Of a stretch of DNA of 36,248 nucleotides, positions 1-7,491 are shown piece after piece; position 1 is the stretch's first letter; every line of letters starts with the position of its first letter. The notes below the pieces were generated by a model. The model saw nothing but the letters and a program-made list of their open reading frames with translations. It did no database searches and had not been told where the DNA came from. Origin of the DNA: a bacterium (GTDB lineage Bacteria > Krumholzibacteriota > Krumholzibacteriia > LZORAL124-64-63); NCBI GenBank assembly GCA_024223715.1, contig JAAEOA010000375.1:1-36248 (forward strand). The letters are read 5' to 3'. Position numbers and translations under genes: made by a program.

Positions 1-378
1 TACCGAATCGCCGGCTGCAACCAAGACAGCCTTGACCGTTCCAGCAGCGGGGGCAGAAATAGCCGTTTCCATTTTCATGGCTTCAATGACCAGAAGTGCC
101 TGACCCTGTGTCACCGAATCACCAGCTTTAACTTTCAATTCAAGAACTGTTCCGGCTATGGGTGATGCAACAGACCCGGGAGCTCCTGAGGGTCCTGTTG
201 AAGGCACAGGGGCCGGGGAACCAGGATTTGCAACTGGTGCAGGAGCAACCACAGGACCTGCTGCTGATGCAACCGAAGGTAAGGGACCAGAAGTCTTTTG
301 CATGACATCATCGCCTGCATCAAGGACTTCAACATCCACTTCGTAAGCAACACCGTGCACCGTAATTTTCAGTTTCAT
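1..378 (-). CDS. Biotin carboxyl carrier subunit, 3' end cut by window edge
   Basis: Biotin carrier of an acyl-CoA carboxylase or Na+-pumping decarboxylase; it shuttles CO2 on a biotin-lysine. The frame is open from ATG at 378 to base 1 (126 codons) with no stop, so the C-terminus lies outside the window. An N-terminal beta segment (MKLKITVHG) is followed by an Ala/Pro/Gly-rich flexible linker (about residues 35-65) and a biotinyl-lipoyl domain carrying EAMKMET, with Lys102 as the expected biotinylation site. GGGAG lies 7 nt upstream of the ATG. It follows the OadG-like gene by 43 nt, the usual order in methylmalonyl-CoA decarboxylase operons (mmdA, OadG-like mmdD, biotin protein mmdC). A membrane beta subunit would be expected next, beyond the edge. 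The family is certain; the exact complex is inferred from neighbours. Confidence 0.93.
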   Translation of the reverse strand, partial: MKLKITVHGVAYEVDVEVLDAGDDVMQKTSGPLPSVASAAGPVVAPAPVANPGSPAPVPSTGPSGAPGSVASPIAGTVLELKVKAGDSVTQGQALLVIEAMKMETAISAPAAGTVKAVLVAAGDSV

Positions 379-421
379 GTTTTTACTCCCATTGCAACGA
401 GGCTGCGGGGCCTCTGTTGGG

Positions 422-769
422 TTATTTTTTTCTTCTTATTGTGTGTGATCCCTGCAGAGTCAAACGTCCCTGGCTGGACCACGGAGTCCGTTTGGTTTTC
501 GGAGATAACAACCTGTGAATTTTCCGAACTCTGAATCGTCCCCCCACGACAGTAGCAACCGCAGCACTGATTAGTACCAGAGATGTGGAATCGATGGTGG
601 GATCCTTCTCCAGAGCCGCTTGTGCAGCAGACTCTTCCTGGGTTTGCCAGTGGTCATCCAATTTTTTAAACCCGGCAACCACCAGGGCAATAATGGAAAG
701 CACTGAAAAGACAATAGCTACGCCCACCAGAGTCAGAGTTCCCATTTCACTTGTAAAGTTTCCGTTCAA
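422..769 (-). CDS. OadG-like small membrane subunit of a sodium-pump decarboxylase
   Basis: A 115-residue protein of the oxaloacetate decarboxylase gamma / methylmalonyl-CoA decarboxylase delta type (OadG family). One N-terminal membrane helix (about residues 10-33, LTLVGVAIVFSVL) precedes a charged cytoplasmic stretch. A second hydrophobic run (about 62-76) is followed by a basic tail. In known complexes this subunit anchors the carboxyltransferase and biotin carrier to the Na+-translocating beta subunit. The start is TTG at 767-769 with AGGA just upstream; an in-frame ATG at 745 is the alternative and would shorten the N-terminus by 8 residues. It lies 17 nt after the carboxyltransferase stop and 43 nt before the biotin carrier, so all three are co-transcribed. 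The C-terminal half is weakly conserved, and family assignment rests on the N-terminal helix, size and position. Confidence 0.8.
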   Translation of the reverse strand: MNGNFTSEMGTLTLVGVAIVFSVLSIIALVVAGFKKLDDHWQTQEESAAQAALEKDPTIDSTSLVLISAAVATVVGGRFRVRKIHRLLSPKTKRTPWSSQGRLTLQGSHTIRRKK

Positions 770-786
770 AATCCTGCTCCCGGTTT

Positions 787-2337
787 TTAAAGAGGAATGA
801 GACCGTGTTTTTTCTCGGGCCGCACTTCACGTTTTGATTTCAGGATTTCCAGAGACAGGGCTACATAAGCACGGGTGTCTGCTGGTTCGATGACATCATC
901 CACCATACCACTGGCTGCGGCTTTGTAAGGGGTGGAAAAATTCTCTTTATATTCATTCATTTTTTCGGTACGCACGGCATCGGGATTATCGGCCTCGGCA
1001 ATTTCCTTACGATAAAGCAAATTCACGGCCCCTTCGCCCCCCATGACGGCTATTTCTGCTGAGGGCCAGGCGGCCACTCGGTCAGCCCCCATGCTGCGGG
1101 CACACATGGCGAGATAAGCGCCGCCGTATGCCTTGCGCACAACAACCGTAACCTTGGGAACTGTTGCCGCACCATAAGCAAAGAGCAACTTGGCTCCGTG
1201 TCTGATGATACCGCCATATTCCTGTTGAACTCCAGGCATGAAACCGGGAACATCAACAAAAGTCACAAGAGGAATATTGAAAGCATTGCAGAAGCGAATA
1301 AACCGAGCACCCTTCGTGGACGAATCTATGTCCAGAACTCCAGCTTTGTGATGAGGATTATTAGCCACAACTCCCACCGTGGAACCTTCAATACGGGCAA
1401 AACCAACAATGAGGTTGGGGGCAAAATGCTCCTGGACTTCCATAAAATCAGCTGCATCTACAACTTTGCTGATAATGTCGTGCATGTCGTAGGAAGTTCG
1501 TGGATTATCGGGAACAATGAAATTCATGGTCTCGTCAACGCTGACGACATCTTCATGAAATTCTTCCAGGAAAGGAGGGTCGTCGGTATTGTTGCTAGGC
1601 AAAAAGCTAAGCAGACGCTGGGCTATTTCGATGCCCTCGCCACCACTCTCAGCCACAAAGTGCACAACCCCGGAATAATGTGAATGACTGTCTACTCCAC
1701 CCAGCTGCTCCGCGGAAACATCTTCGCCGGTGACCTGTTTAATGATTGAAGGCCCCGTGATGTACATCTGGCCTTCATGGCGTACCTGAATAATGAAGTC
1801 GGTCAAAGCTGGTGAATAAGCGGCTCCGCCGGCACAGGGCCCGCTGATGATGCTGATTTGCGGCACAACACCACTGGACTTGATGTTCCTGTAGAAGATG
1901 TCACCATAACCAGCGAGAGAGTCAACTCCCTCTTGAATGCGGGCTCCCCCGCTATCGTTAATAAAAATCATGGGATCGCCCGTTTTCAGCGAGTCATCCT
2001 GCAGATCGCTGATTTTGCGGGCGGTAGCTTCACCAACAGCGCCACCTGCTACGGTGAAATCCTGACTGGCGGCAAAAACAGGACGGCCATTGATCAGGCC
2101 ATAACCCGTGACCACACCTTCGCCGGGCATTTCCTTGCCCTCCATGTCAAAATCGGTGCAGCGGTGCTTCATGAATGGGTGGGTTTCCTGGAAAGTATCG
2201 GCATCAAATAATTGTGCCAAACGTTCCCGGGCAGTTCGTTTGCCTGCAGCGTGTTGCTTATCGATGCGTTTTTGGCCACCACCAAGGTACAACTTGGATT
2301 TTTTCCGCCGCAGTTCATCAATTCTGGACTCAGCCAT
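787..2337 (-). CDS. mmdA: Acyl-CoA carboxyltransferase (methylmalonyl-CoA decarboxylase alpha / propionyl-CoA carboxylase beta)
   Basis: A 516-residue biotin-dependent carboxyltransferase, full length for the MmdA/PccB family (about 510-520). It transfers carboxyl between methylmalonyl-CoA (or propionyl-CoA) and biotin. Two crotonase-like halves are visible: the N-terminal half has SGPCAGGAAYSPAL, an oxyanion-loop type motif, and the C-terminal half has KAYGGAYLAMCARSMGAD. The chosen ATG (2335-2337) is preceded by ACAGGAG at good spacing and begins MAESRIDELRRKK; the frame runs 30 codons further upstream without a ribosome site. OadG-like and biotin-carrier genes follow, favouring a Na+-pumping methylmalonyl-CoA decarboxylase over a soluble propionyl-CoA carboxylase. 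No biotin carboxylase subunit is seen here. Methylmalonyl-CoA epimerase lies 2.2 kb away on the other strand. The symbol is by family and context; pccB would also be defensible. Confidence 0.9.
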   Translation of the reverse strand: MAESRIDELRRKKSKLYLGGGQKRIDKQHAAGKRTARERLAQLFDADTFQETHPFMKHRCTDFDMEGKEMPGEGVVTGYGLINGRPVFAASQDFTVAGGAVGEATARKISDLQDDSLKTGDPMIFINDSGGARIQEGVDSLAGYGDIFYRNIKSSGVVPQISIISGPCAGGAAYSPALTDFIIQVRHEGQMYITGPSIIKQVTGEDVSAEQLGGVDSHSHYSGVVHFVAESGGEGIEIAQRLLSFLPSNNTDDPPFLEEFHEDVVSVDETMNFIVPDNPRTSYDMHDIISKVVDAADFMEVQEHFAPNLIVGFARIEGSTVGVVANNPHHKAGVLDIDSSTKGARFIRFCNAFNIPLVTFVDVPGFMPGVQQEYGGIIRHGAKLLFAYGAATVPKVTVVVRKAYGGAYLAMCARSMGADRVAAWPSAEIAVMGGEGAVNLLYRKEIAEADNPDAVRTEKMNEYKENFSTPYKAAASGMVDDVIEPADTRAYVALSLEILKSKREVRPEKKHGLIPL

Positions 2338-2410
2338 GATCACACTCCTGTTCAAGTCCGGGAGCAAGGTTCGCCAGCTCACCCCCGGACAAATTGTTCG
2401 CCTTGGGGGA

Positions 2411-2448
2411 TATTTAATACTTCGCAACTATTTGTCAAATTTTTGACA
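2411..2448 (-). promoter_or_regulatory. Candidate mmdA promoter with overlapping palindromic operator
   Basis: On the minus strand a perfect -35 TTGACA (2433-2438) is followed after 16 nt by TAAATA (2411-2416), or after 15 nt by TTAAAT. The -35 lies in the perfect palindrome TGTCAAA-TT-TTTGACA (2433-2448), so a dimeric repressor bound there would block RNA polymerase. The site is about 75-110 nt upstream of the carboxyltransferase ATG. The palindrome is seen directly; promoter and operator roles are inferred. Confidence 0.42.
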
Positions 2449-2592
2449 GGTTTTTAATAAGTACGATTCTCAATATGGATAAAACACCATATAGACTTAT
2501 TTTTCAATGAGTTATAAAAAATTTTTATTTCACCAATCAGGCAACAAATAAACTCACCCAACAATAAAAACCCGCCGGGGAAGCCCTGGATA

Positions 2593-3300
2593 TTAAAACC
2601 AGAGAAATACCTGAATTGAGGATAACCCCTCGAGACCAAAATCCTGAAACATTTGGCCGTGACCGTCTAATTCCTGATAATCGTGTCCTGAAACACCGGC
2701 ATAGGTCTGATACGAGCTCTGGTCCCAGTTTTCAATGATGAAATTCAAACCAAAAGCCGCTTCCACCGTTAAAAAGGAAGTCGGTTGCCAAGCAGGCCGG
2801 AAGCCCAGAGTCATGATCCAGCGTTGAGTGTGACGATCCAATTCAAAGGTATCAAAATCGGTGTTAAGACCTTCAAGTGTCAGACTGCGTTCCTGTCGAA
2901 CAATCCATTCGTAAGTCAGCCCCGCGTATCCAACAATAGAAAACGGATCCAGATTTTTTATGAGCCTCCCACCCTGAATTCGGACCCAGCCATGTTCTTC
3001 ACGAATATCTTCAGGAATTTCCAACAGCCCGTGATGAGCTGGTGGTGCGTTCAGCATCCAATTGCGGGTCTCGGTTTTGCTCAGGTAATCATCCGGACCT
3101 GCGGCCACTGAGAGTTCCCAGTGACCGTCGATCCACATCCTTGCTGACAGACCATGATCCCAGCCAAAACCCCATTTCCGCTGAACAGGCTCCTGGCTGG
3201 CTGCAAGGCTGGGAAGCAGCAAAACAAGCATCAAACCAATGCATGCTTTTGTTTTTCTGAAACCCTTGGAAACCCGGGGCAGGAGTTGCGCTATCTTCAT
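2593..3300 (-). CDS. Secreted outer-membrane-like protein of unknown function
   Basis: A 235-residue protein I do not recognise. A basic N-terminus and hydrophobic core (about residues 18-34, ending LAAS-Q) form a Sec signal peptide. The rest is rich in Trp, Tyr and alternating hydrophobic residues and ends VFLWF, a terminal aromatic pattern typical of outer-membrane beta-barrel proteins. The N-terminal mature part reads like barrel strands (KWGFGWDHGLSARMW, HWELSVAAG). The ATG has GGAGG close upstream, and the gene begins 14 nt after the M29 aminopeptidase stop, so the two share a transcript. A small porin-like or periplasmic surface protein are the main possibilities; no catalytic motif is visible. 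Confidence 0.72.
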   Translation of the reverse strand: MKIAQLLPRVSKGFRKTKACIGLMLVLLLPSLAASQEPVQRKWGFGWDHGLSARMWIDGHWELSVAAGPDDYLSKTETRNWMLNAPPAHHGLLEIPEDIREEHGWVRIQGGRLIKNLDPFSIVGYAGLTYEWIVRQERSLTLEGLNTDFDTFELDRHTQRWIMTLGFRPAWQPTSFLTVEAAFGLNFIIENWDQSSYQTYAGVSGHDYQELDGHGQMFQDFGLEGLSSIQVFLWF

Positions 3301-3314
3301 GTTCCTCCGCTGCC

Positions 3315-4430
3315 TTATTTAAGATTTTCAGGGTTCAAACCTTTGAGTTCCTCGGGAACAAAAAGGCCATCCTTACGAATCAGCTGGTCGTCGAAATAAA
3401 TTTCGCCACCTCCCCACTCGGGTGTTTGAATCAAGACAATATCCCAATGTTGGGCGGATTTATTGCCGTTGAAAGCTGCTTCGTAGGCGTTACCCGGGGT
3501 CAGATGAAAGCTGCCCCCAATTTTTTCATCAAAAAGTGTGTCCAGCATGGGTTTGGTTACATACGGGTTCACCCCAAGGGCAAATTCTCCGAAATAGCGG
3601 GCGCCTTCATCGATGTCCAAAGCGGCCTGCAATTTGGCATCATCGCCATCGCAGGTGGCTTTGACAATTTTTCCGTTTTCAACTTCGAAACGAATGTTAT
3701 CCAGAACCACTCCCCCGCTGCGGGTTTTGGTATTGTACTGGATGACACCATTAACACTGTCGCGCACCGGGGCAGTATAGACTTCCCCATCGGGAATGTT
3801 GCGGCCACCATCACATTTTACCACCGGGATATCTTTGATGCTGAATTTCAGATCGGTACCCGGACCCTTAATATGAACCCGATCTGTTTTTTCCATGAAA
3901 GCCACCAGAGGATCCATGGCTTTGCTCATTTTTGCGTAATCGAGAGTGCAGACGTCGAAGTAGAATTTGGCAAAATCTTCAGTGCTGCGCTCAGCGGACT
4001 GGGCCATGCTGGGGTTGGGATACCGCAAAACACACCATTTTTTCTTAAGGCGCACAGGAATGTGTACTTTTCCCCAATAAGCTTTGTCGTGCCACTTCAT
4101 GCGATCTTCGTCAACATCGGCTAAATCAAAAGGATTGCTACTGCCGCGGACACCAATATAGGCATCGACTGCTTCCATTATGGGCAGATGGAAATTTCCC
4201 CAAGCTTCAAACTGTTCTTCATTGGCGTTTTTAATGAACCCACGACTGATGGTTTCATCGTTATAATACCAGAAAGGAACACCGCCGTGGATGGTGGCCA
4301 CGCGCACCAATTCCCTGCCAAGTTCCAGGGCTTCAAGCCCTTTAACTTCAATGTATATTTTTTCACCTGGTTGCAGTTTAACGCTGTAGGTGATCAGGTT
4401 TTCGGCTAGCTGTGTGATTCTTGGGTCCAT
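3315..4430 (-). CDS. M29-family metallo-aminopeptidase
   Basis: A 371-residue thermophilic-metalloprotease-type aminopeptidase (peptidase family M29, as AmpS/AmpT), expected to be a cytoplasmic dimer that removes N-terminal residues from peptides using two metal ions. The family pattern is visible in the C-terminal third: FGEFALG (Glu), GGSFHLTPGNAYEA (His) and HWDIVL (His-x-Asp), matching conserved metal-site elements. Length is slightly below the usual 400-410. The start was set at ATG 4430 because AGGAGG lies 7 nt upstream; a longer reading to 4466 lacks such a site. The gene is divergent from methylmalonyl-CoA epimerase, with two palindromes between them, and is followed by an outer-membrane-like gene in the same operon. 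Confidence 0.92.
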   Translation of the reverse strand: MDPRITQLAENLITYSVKLQPGEKIYIEVKGLEALELGRELVRVATIHGGVPFWYYNDETISRGFIKNANEEQFEAWGNFHLPIMEAVDAYIGVRGSSNPFDLADVDEDRMKWHDKAYWGKVHIPVRLKKKWCVLRYPNPSMAQSAERSTEDFAKFYFDVCTLDYAKMSKAMDPLVAFMEKTDRVHIKGPGTDLKFSIKDIPVVKCDGGRNIPDGEVYTAPVRDSVNGVIQYNTKTRSGGVVLDNIRFEVENGKIVKATCDGDDAKLQAALDIDEGARYFGEFALGVNPYVTKPMLDTLFDEKIGGSFHLTPGNAYEAAFNGNKSAQHWDIVLIQTPEWGGGEIYFDDQLIRKDGLFVPEELKGLNPENLK

Positions 4431-4504
4431 GATTTCCTCCTGGGTCAAAAATTGGGTTGCCTGCATGATAACGAAAGATGGCCTGCCCCATAAGGGAAAT
4501 TTTG

Positions 4505-4542
4505 GACAAATGGCAAATTTGTCTATTATTCAATCTAGATTG
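4505..4542. promoter_or_regulatory. Two palindromes in the divergent M29 / epimerase control region
   Basis: The 156-nt gap between the two divergent genes holds GACAAAT-ggcaa-ATTTGTC (4505-4523, perfect 7-bp arms) and, 7 nt on, the perfect 12-bp palindrome CAATCTAGATTG (4531-4542). Between them, TATTAT (4524-4529) could be a -10 element for the epimerase. The symmetry is seen directly; binding by a dimeric regulator is inferred. Confidence 0.4.
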
Positions 4543-4586
4543 TTGTGTCAGACTTTTCCTTTGATCTCGAATTTCAGGAGTATGAA

Positions 4587-5051
4587 ATGAGCCACGATTC
4601 CGCCGCCATCAATAATATTTTACCTGCAGGAACTGCTGGATTTGTTGACCATGTGGGTATTGCCGTTCGCAATCTGGATGAAGGAATTGCCTTATACCGT
4701 GATTTACTGGGCCTGGAATTGGAACGCATTGAGGAAGTTCCTCAGGAAAATGTGAAGGTCGCTTTTCTCAAATTGGACCGGACGGGTGCCGTGGGCCATA
4801 TCGAGCTGCTGGCTCCCATGTCCGACCAAGGCAACATTGCAGCTTTTATTGAAAAAAAAGGTCCAGGCTTACATCACATTGCCTTTGCAGCGGAAAATAT
4901 AGAAACTGTTCTTGAGCGTTGCAAAGCGGCCGGCATGCGGTTGTTGGATGAGACACCCCGAACCGGTGCGGGTGGAAAACAAATTGCCTTCCTGCATCCA
5001 AAATCCGGCGGTGGGGTTTTGATTGAAGTTTGTTTTGACCCGGGGCACTGA
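4587..5051 (+). CDS. mce: Methylmalonyl-CoA epimerase
   Basis: A 154-residue vicinal-oxygen-chelate enzyme that interconverts (2R)- and (2S)-methylmalonyl-CoA, linking propionyl-CoA carboxylation or decarboxylation to methylmalonyl-CoA mutase. Two beta-alpha-beta-beta-beta modules are present. The metal-site pattern fits the family: His22 (VDHVGIAV), His97 (GLHHIAF) and Glu147 (GVLIEV). The start is the ATG at 4587, 6 nt after AGGAG; an upstream in-frame ATG at 4545 has no ribosome site and would add an atypical 14 residues. The gene stands alone on the plus strand and ends in a 9-bp hairpin. Location opposite the methylmalonyl-CoA decarboxylase genes supports a shared pathway. No mutase gene is in the window. 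Confidence 0.95.
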   Translation: MSHDSAAINNILPAGTAGFVDHVGIAVRNLDEGIALYRDLLGLELERIEEVPQENVKVAFLKLDRTGAVGHIELLAPMSDQGNIAAFIEKKGPGLHHIAFAAENIETVLERCKAAGMRLLDETPRTGAGGKQIAFLHPKSGGGVLIEVCFDPGH

Positions 5052-5058
5052 AATAACA

Positions 5059-5080
5059 GGGCGATGCCTGTGCATCGCCC
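5059..5080. terminator. Hairpin between convergent genes, probable bidirectional terminator
   Basis: A perfect 9-bp GC-rich stem (GGGCGATGC / GCATCGCCC) with a 4-nt loop lies between the stops of the epimerase (plus) and the secreted-protein gene (minus). The plus side is followed by CAATTTTAAT and the minus side by TGTTATTT, so the T-tracts are weak. The position and stem fit a shared terminator. Confidence 0.72.
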
Positions 5081-5091
5081 CAATTTTAATA

Positions 5092-5760
5092 TCATCGTTT
5101 TTGGTAAACACCAACATCCTGCCAACTTTGCCGGCTGTGCCTGGCTTCCAGATCAGGTTCCCCTGAAAAATTCAAATAAGCCGGAACATACCCCAGGCCA
5201 AATAGACTGCCAAGTTGCCCATCTGAGTCTGACCCGGTGTAAAGACCGTATGGTTGGCCTTCGGGACAACCTTCAATCCGCTCGCAGGAAATCAAAGCGC
5301 TCGGATCCAGCTTGAAAACCACGTTTTCAGGATGACCCTGAAAAAGTACCTTCCAGTGTACCAGTAACGCCCGGCCATTTTTCACAGAAATACCAGGGTC
5401 CATTCCCACCAAGACTTCACCAGGTCTGCGTCCGACCGAACGATTGGGAACCGGAATTTCCTGGGAAGTAATAAATCCTTCGGCACCTTCAATGAGCAAA
5501 GTGAATTCAAGGGCAGCCATGTGCAGGAAAGCCACGCCATCGAGTTTAACTGCATCGACATCAGTAATGTAAGCGTAAAGGTCTACCGTGGTGATACCTT
5601 TTCCGCCGGACTCCATGGTTTTTGTAGGCTGCAGTGCATCACCTTCAGTAAAGGAGAAACGAACAACTCCGTTTTCTCCACACCAAGTGGAGGCCGCTGC
5701 CGGCAGAGTGATCCATAAGAGAGCAAAAACAAAGCACCGGGTTAGTAAATTATTCTTCAC
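5092..5760 (-). CDS. Secreted protein of unknown function, last gene of the pepA-xse-ABC operon
   Basis: A 222-residue exported protein not assigned to a named family. A signal peptide (about residues 1-23, ending PAAAS) is followed by a mainly beta-strand mature part. Two Cys sit close together near ISCERIEGCPEG, and a C-terminal motif-like stretch contains GLYTGSDSDGQLGSLFGLGY and a PAYLNFSGEPDLE segment. Such short beta-rich exported proteins with Gly/Tyr/Pro-rich tails seem common in FCB-related candidate phyla, a recollection of style rather than a match. The start is GTG (5758-5760) with AGGAG 8 nt upstream. It follows the ABC-2 permease by 14 nt, so it is probably co-expressed with the transporter, but nothing shows a functional link. 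Confidence 0.75.
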   Translation of the reverse strand: MKNNLLTRCFVFALLWITLPAAASTWCGENGVVRFSFTEGDALQPTKTMESGGKGITTVDLYAYITDVDAVKLDGVAFLHMAALEFTLLIEGAEGFITSQEIPVPNRSVGRRPGEVLVGMDPGISVKNGRALLVHWKVLFQGHPENVVFKLDPSALISCERIEGCPEGQPYGLYTGSDSDGQLGSLFGLGYVPAYLNFSGEPDLEARHSRQSWQDVGVYQKR

Positions 5761-5774
5761 GACAAAATCTCCTG

Positions 5775-6623
5775 TCAGCTTCCAGTACTGGAATAGTTTT
5801 GGACTCCAGAACGCCAGAGAAGAACTGCACCACCAAAGACAACAAAGCTTACCAAGGGTGTCAGCAGGGCCAAACGACTGAATTCAGGGTTACCCAAGAA
5901 CCAGGAGGCCGGATAAAAAGCCACCCAGGCAAAAGGAATAACGAAGGTTAAAAAGAAACGAACGGCACCCCCAAAAATGGTGATGGGATAACGAGCGAAT
6001 CTTATCATATTATACACTGGTGGGGCTAGCCCCATACGATCTTCGAACCAGAAAGAAACTGAAGTGAGTCCCAGAAACACTCCTGTATAAACCAGCGATG
6101 CCGAAGGTCCAAGAATAAGAACAGCCAAAACATCGGCAAGTTCCCAGTTCATCTGGAGTTTAGTCCCGGAATAAAACATGACTGCAGAGCCAATAATGAT
6201 TTCATTCAGACCCGCGATATTGAAAGATTCGCACATTACCTGACCCAAAGAACTTACAGGCCGCAGGAGCACTCGGTCAAACTTACCCTGAATAATAAAG
6301 CGGTCACTGAATCGATACAGATTTACACTGGTTAAATTAAAAATGCCCAGGGGTACCAAGCTGAAACCGTAAATGAACAGAACTTCGTGATAAGACCAGC
6401 CCTTTAGGGATTCAACTTTGCTGAAAAGAACACCCAAAACCGCCAGTTGAATGACCAGTGCAAAACTTACCGCCAAGGTATCGACCAGAAAATCGACCCG
6501 GTAGGCCAGACGAGTTTTTACGAATTGACGAAAGTAGTGACCGAAAATCCCTATTTCCCAGATCACATGCTGAAATTTAGTGCGTGGTTTTAAGAGGTTC
6601 CCGGGTGTGTTTTTAGCCACCAT
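5775..6623 (-). CDS. ABC-2 type transporter permease (second of pair)
   Basis: A 282-residue inner-membrane protein of the ABC-2 family-6 permease type, with about six hydrophobic segments and a short cytoplasmic N-terminus. It partners the adjacent permease and ATPase to form an exporter. The ATG at 6621-6623 is preceded by GGGAGG and lies one base after the previous gene's stop, a tight arrangement that favours this start over the upstream ATG at 6641. The charged loop FSDRFIIQGKFDRVLLRPVS corresponds to FNNIAREISGQIREGQIAMQ in the partner permease; this G-(K/R)-x-x-x-x-L-x-(R/K)-P element is typical of the family and probably contacts the ATPase. The substrate cannot be told from sequence; family relatives include the cyanobacterial viologen exporter. 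Confidence 0.9.
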   Translation of the reverse strand: MVAKNTPGNLLKPRTKFQHVIWEIGIFGHYFRQFVKTRLAYRVDFLVDTLAVSFALVIQLAVLGVLFSKVESLKGWSYHEVLFIYGFSLVPLGIFNLTSVNLYRFSDRFIIQGKFDRVLLRPVSSLGQVMCESFNIAGLNEIIIGSAVMFYSGTKLQMNWELADVLAVLILGPSASLVYTGVFLGLTSVSFWFEDRMGLAPPVYNMIRFARYPITIFGGAVRFFLTFVIPFAWVAFYPASWFLGNPEFSRLALLTPLVSFVVFGGAVLLWRSGVQNYSSTGS

Positions 6624-6624
6624 T

Positions 6625-7491
6625 TCAACCTCCCTGTACAATGACGTGACGCACGGACAGGGACCAGATCAAACGTCCCAGAAGATACAATCCGACAGCC
6701 CAGGCCAATTGCAATACAAGGCCCTGCCACAAATCAGGACCGGTGCGTTTGCCCAGATAAATTGTGACCGGAATGTAGCTGATGCTCTGAAATGGCAGCC
6801 AGTTCATCATTTTCTGAATACTTTCAGGAAAGAAAGTGAAAGGCACAATAACTCCCGTCAAAAAATCAAGGGCCACCATTTTTGCTCGCAGAACACCCTG
6901 AATATTCTGGGTAAAAAATGCCATGCAACCCAGCAGGAAATTGAGCTGAGTATATATAACCAAGGCCAAACAAAAACTGATAAAAGACCAAACATACAAG
7001 GCAGAGTCCGGAGGGCCATTGATACCAAACAGGGGAACCACGACGAGCATAATGGGTAAAGTGAACATCAGCAGGCGAAAGGCGCTTTCTCCTACAACTT
7101 CAAACATCATGACCGTTTGAATATTGTAGGGTTTAATCAGCTGCATGGCAATTTGCCCTTCGCGAATTTGACCTGAAATTTCGCGGGCAATGTTGTTGAA
7201 ATAAAAGCTTCGCCCTATCCAGCTGATGGCCACGTAGGTAATCATTTCATCGAGAGTCAAGCCGCCGATTAAATCACTGGAGCCGTCTTCCAGTCGGCTG
7301 GCAAAAAGAGCATTATAAAGGTAATAAAATCCGGCAACATAAATTGTGTAAGTGACAACTCCGGTGTAGTACCTCAGTCGATAGGCCAGAAATTTTAAAA
7401 ATGCCAACCGGATGAAATTACCATGCAATTTATATGTGGCCAGAGTCCCCCTGCGCCATGGTGCCAGTTGATTTTCAACAACTCGATTCAT
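6625..7491 (-). CDS. ABC-2 type transporter permease (first of pair)
   Basis: A 288-residue inner-membrane permease of the same ABC-2 family as its downstream neighbour, with about six transmembrane segments (first near residues 40-62, TGVVTYTIYVAGFYYLYNA). It contains the cytoplasmic element GQIAMQLIKP that matches KFDRVLLRP in the partner. The start ATG (7489-7491) overlaps the ATPase stop as ATGA, indicating translational coupling. Two different permeases plus one ATPase suggest a heterodimeric membrane core with two copies of the ATPase. The direction is probably export, as in other ABC-2 systems without a binding protein; none is encoded here. Confidence 0.9.
   Translation of the reverse strand: MNRVVENQLAPWRRGTLATYKLHGNFIRLAFLKFLAYRLRYYTGVVTYTIYVAGFYYLYNALFASRLEDGSSDLIGGLTLDEMITYVAISWIGRSFYFNNIAREISGQIREGQIAMQLIKPYNIQTVMMFEVVGESAFRLLMFTLPIMLVVVPLFGINGPPDSALYVWSFISFCLALVIYTQLNFLLGCMAFFTQNIQGVLRAKMVALDFLTGVIVPFTFFPESIQKMMNWLPFQSISYIPVTIYLGKRTGPDLWQGLVLQLAWAVGLYLLGRLIWSLSVRHVIVQGG

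Noticed and set aside
1198..1683. 161-codon plus-strand frame inside the carboxyltransferase gene
   Set aside because: It is the antisense shadow of a conserved gene; similar long shadows occur in the aminopeptidase and thiolase genes because of codon bias.
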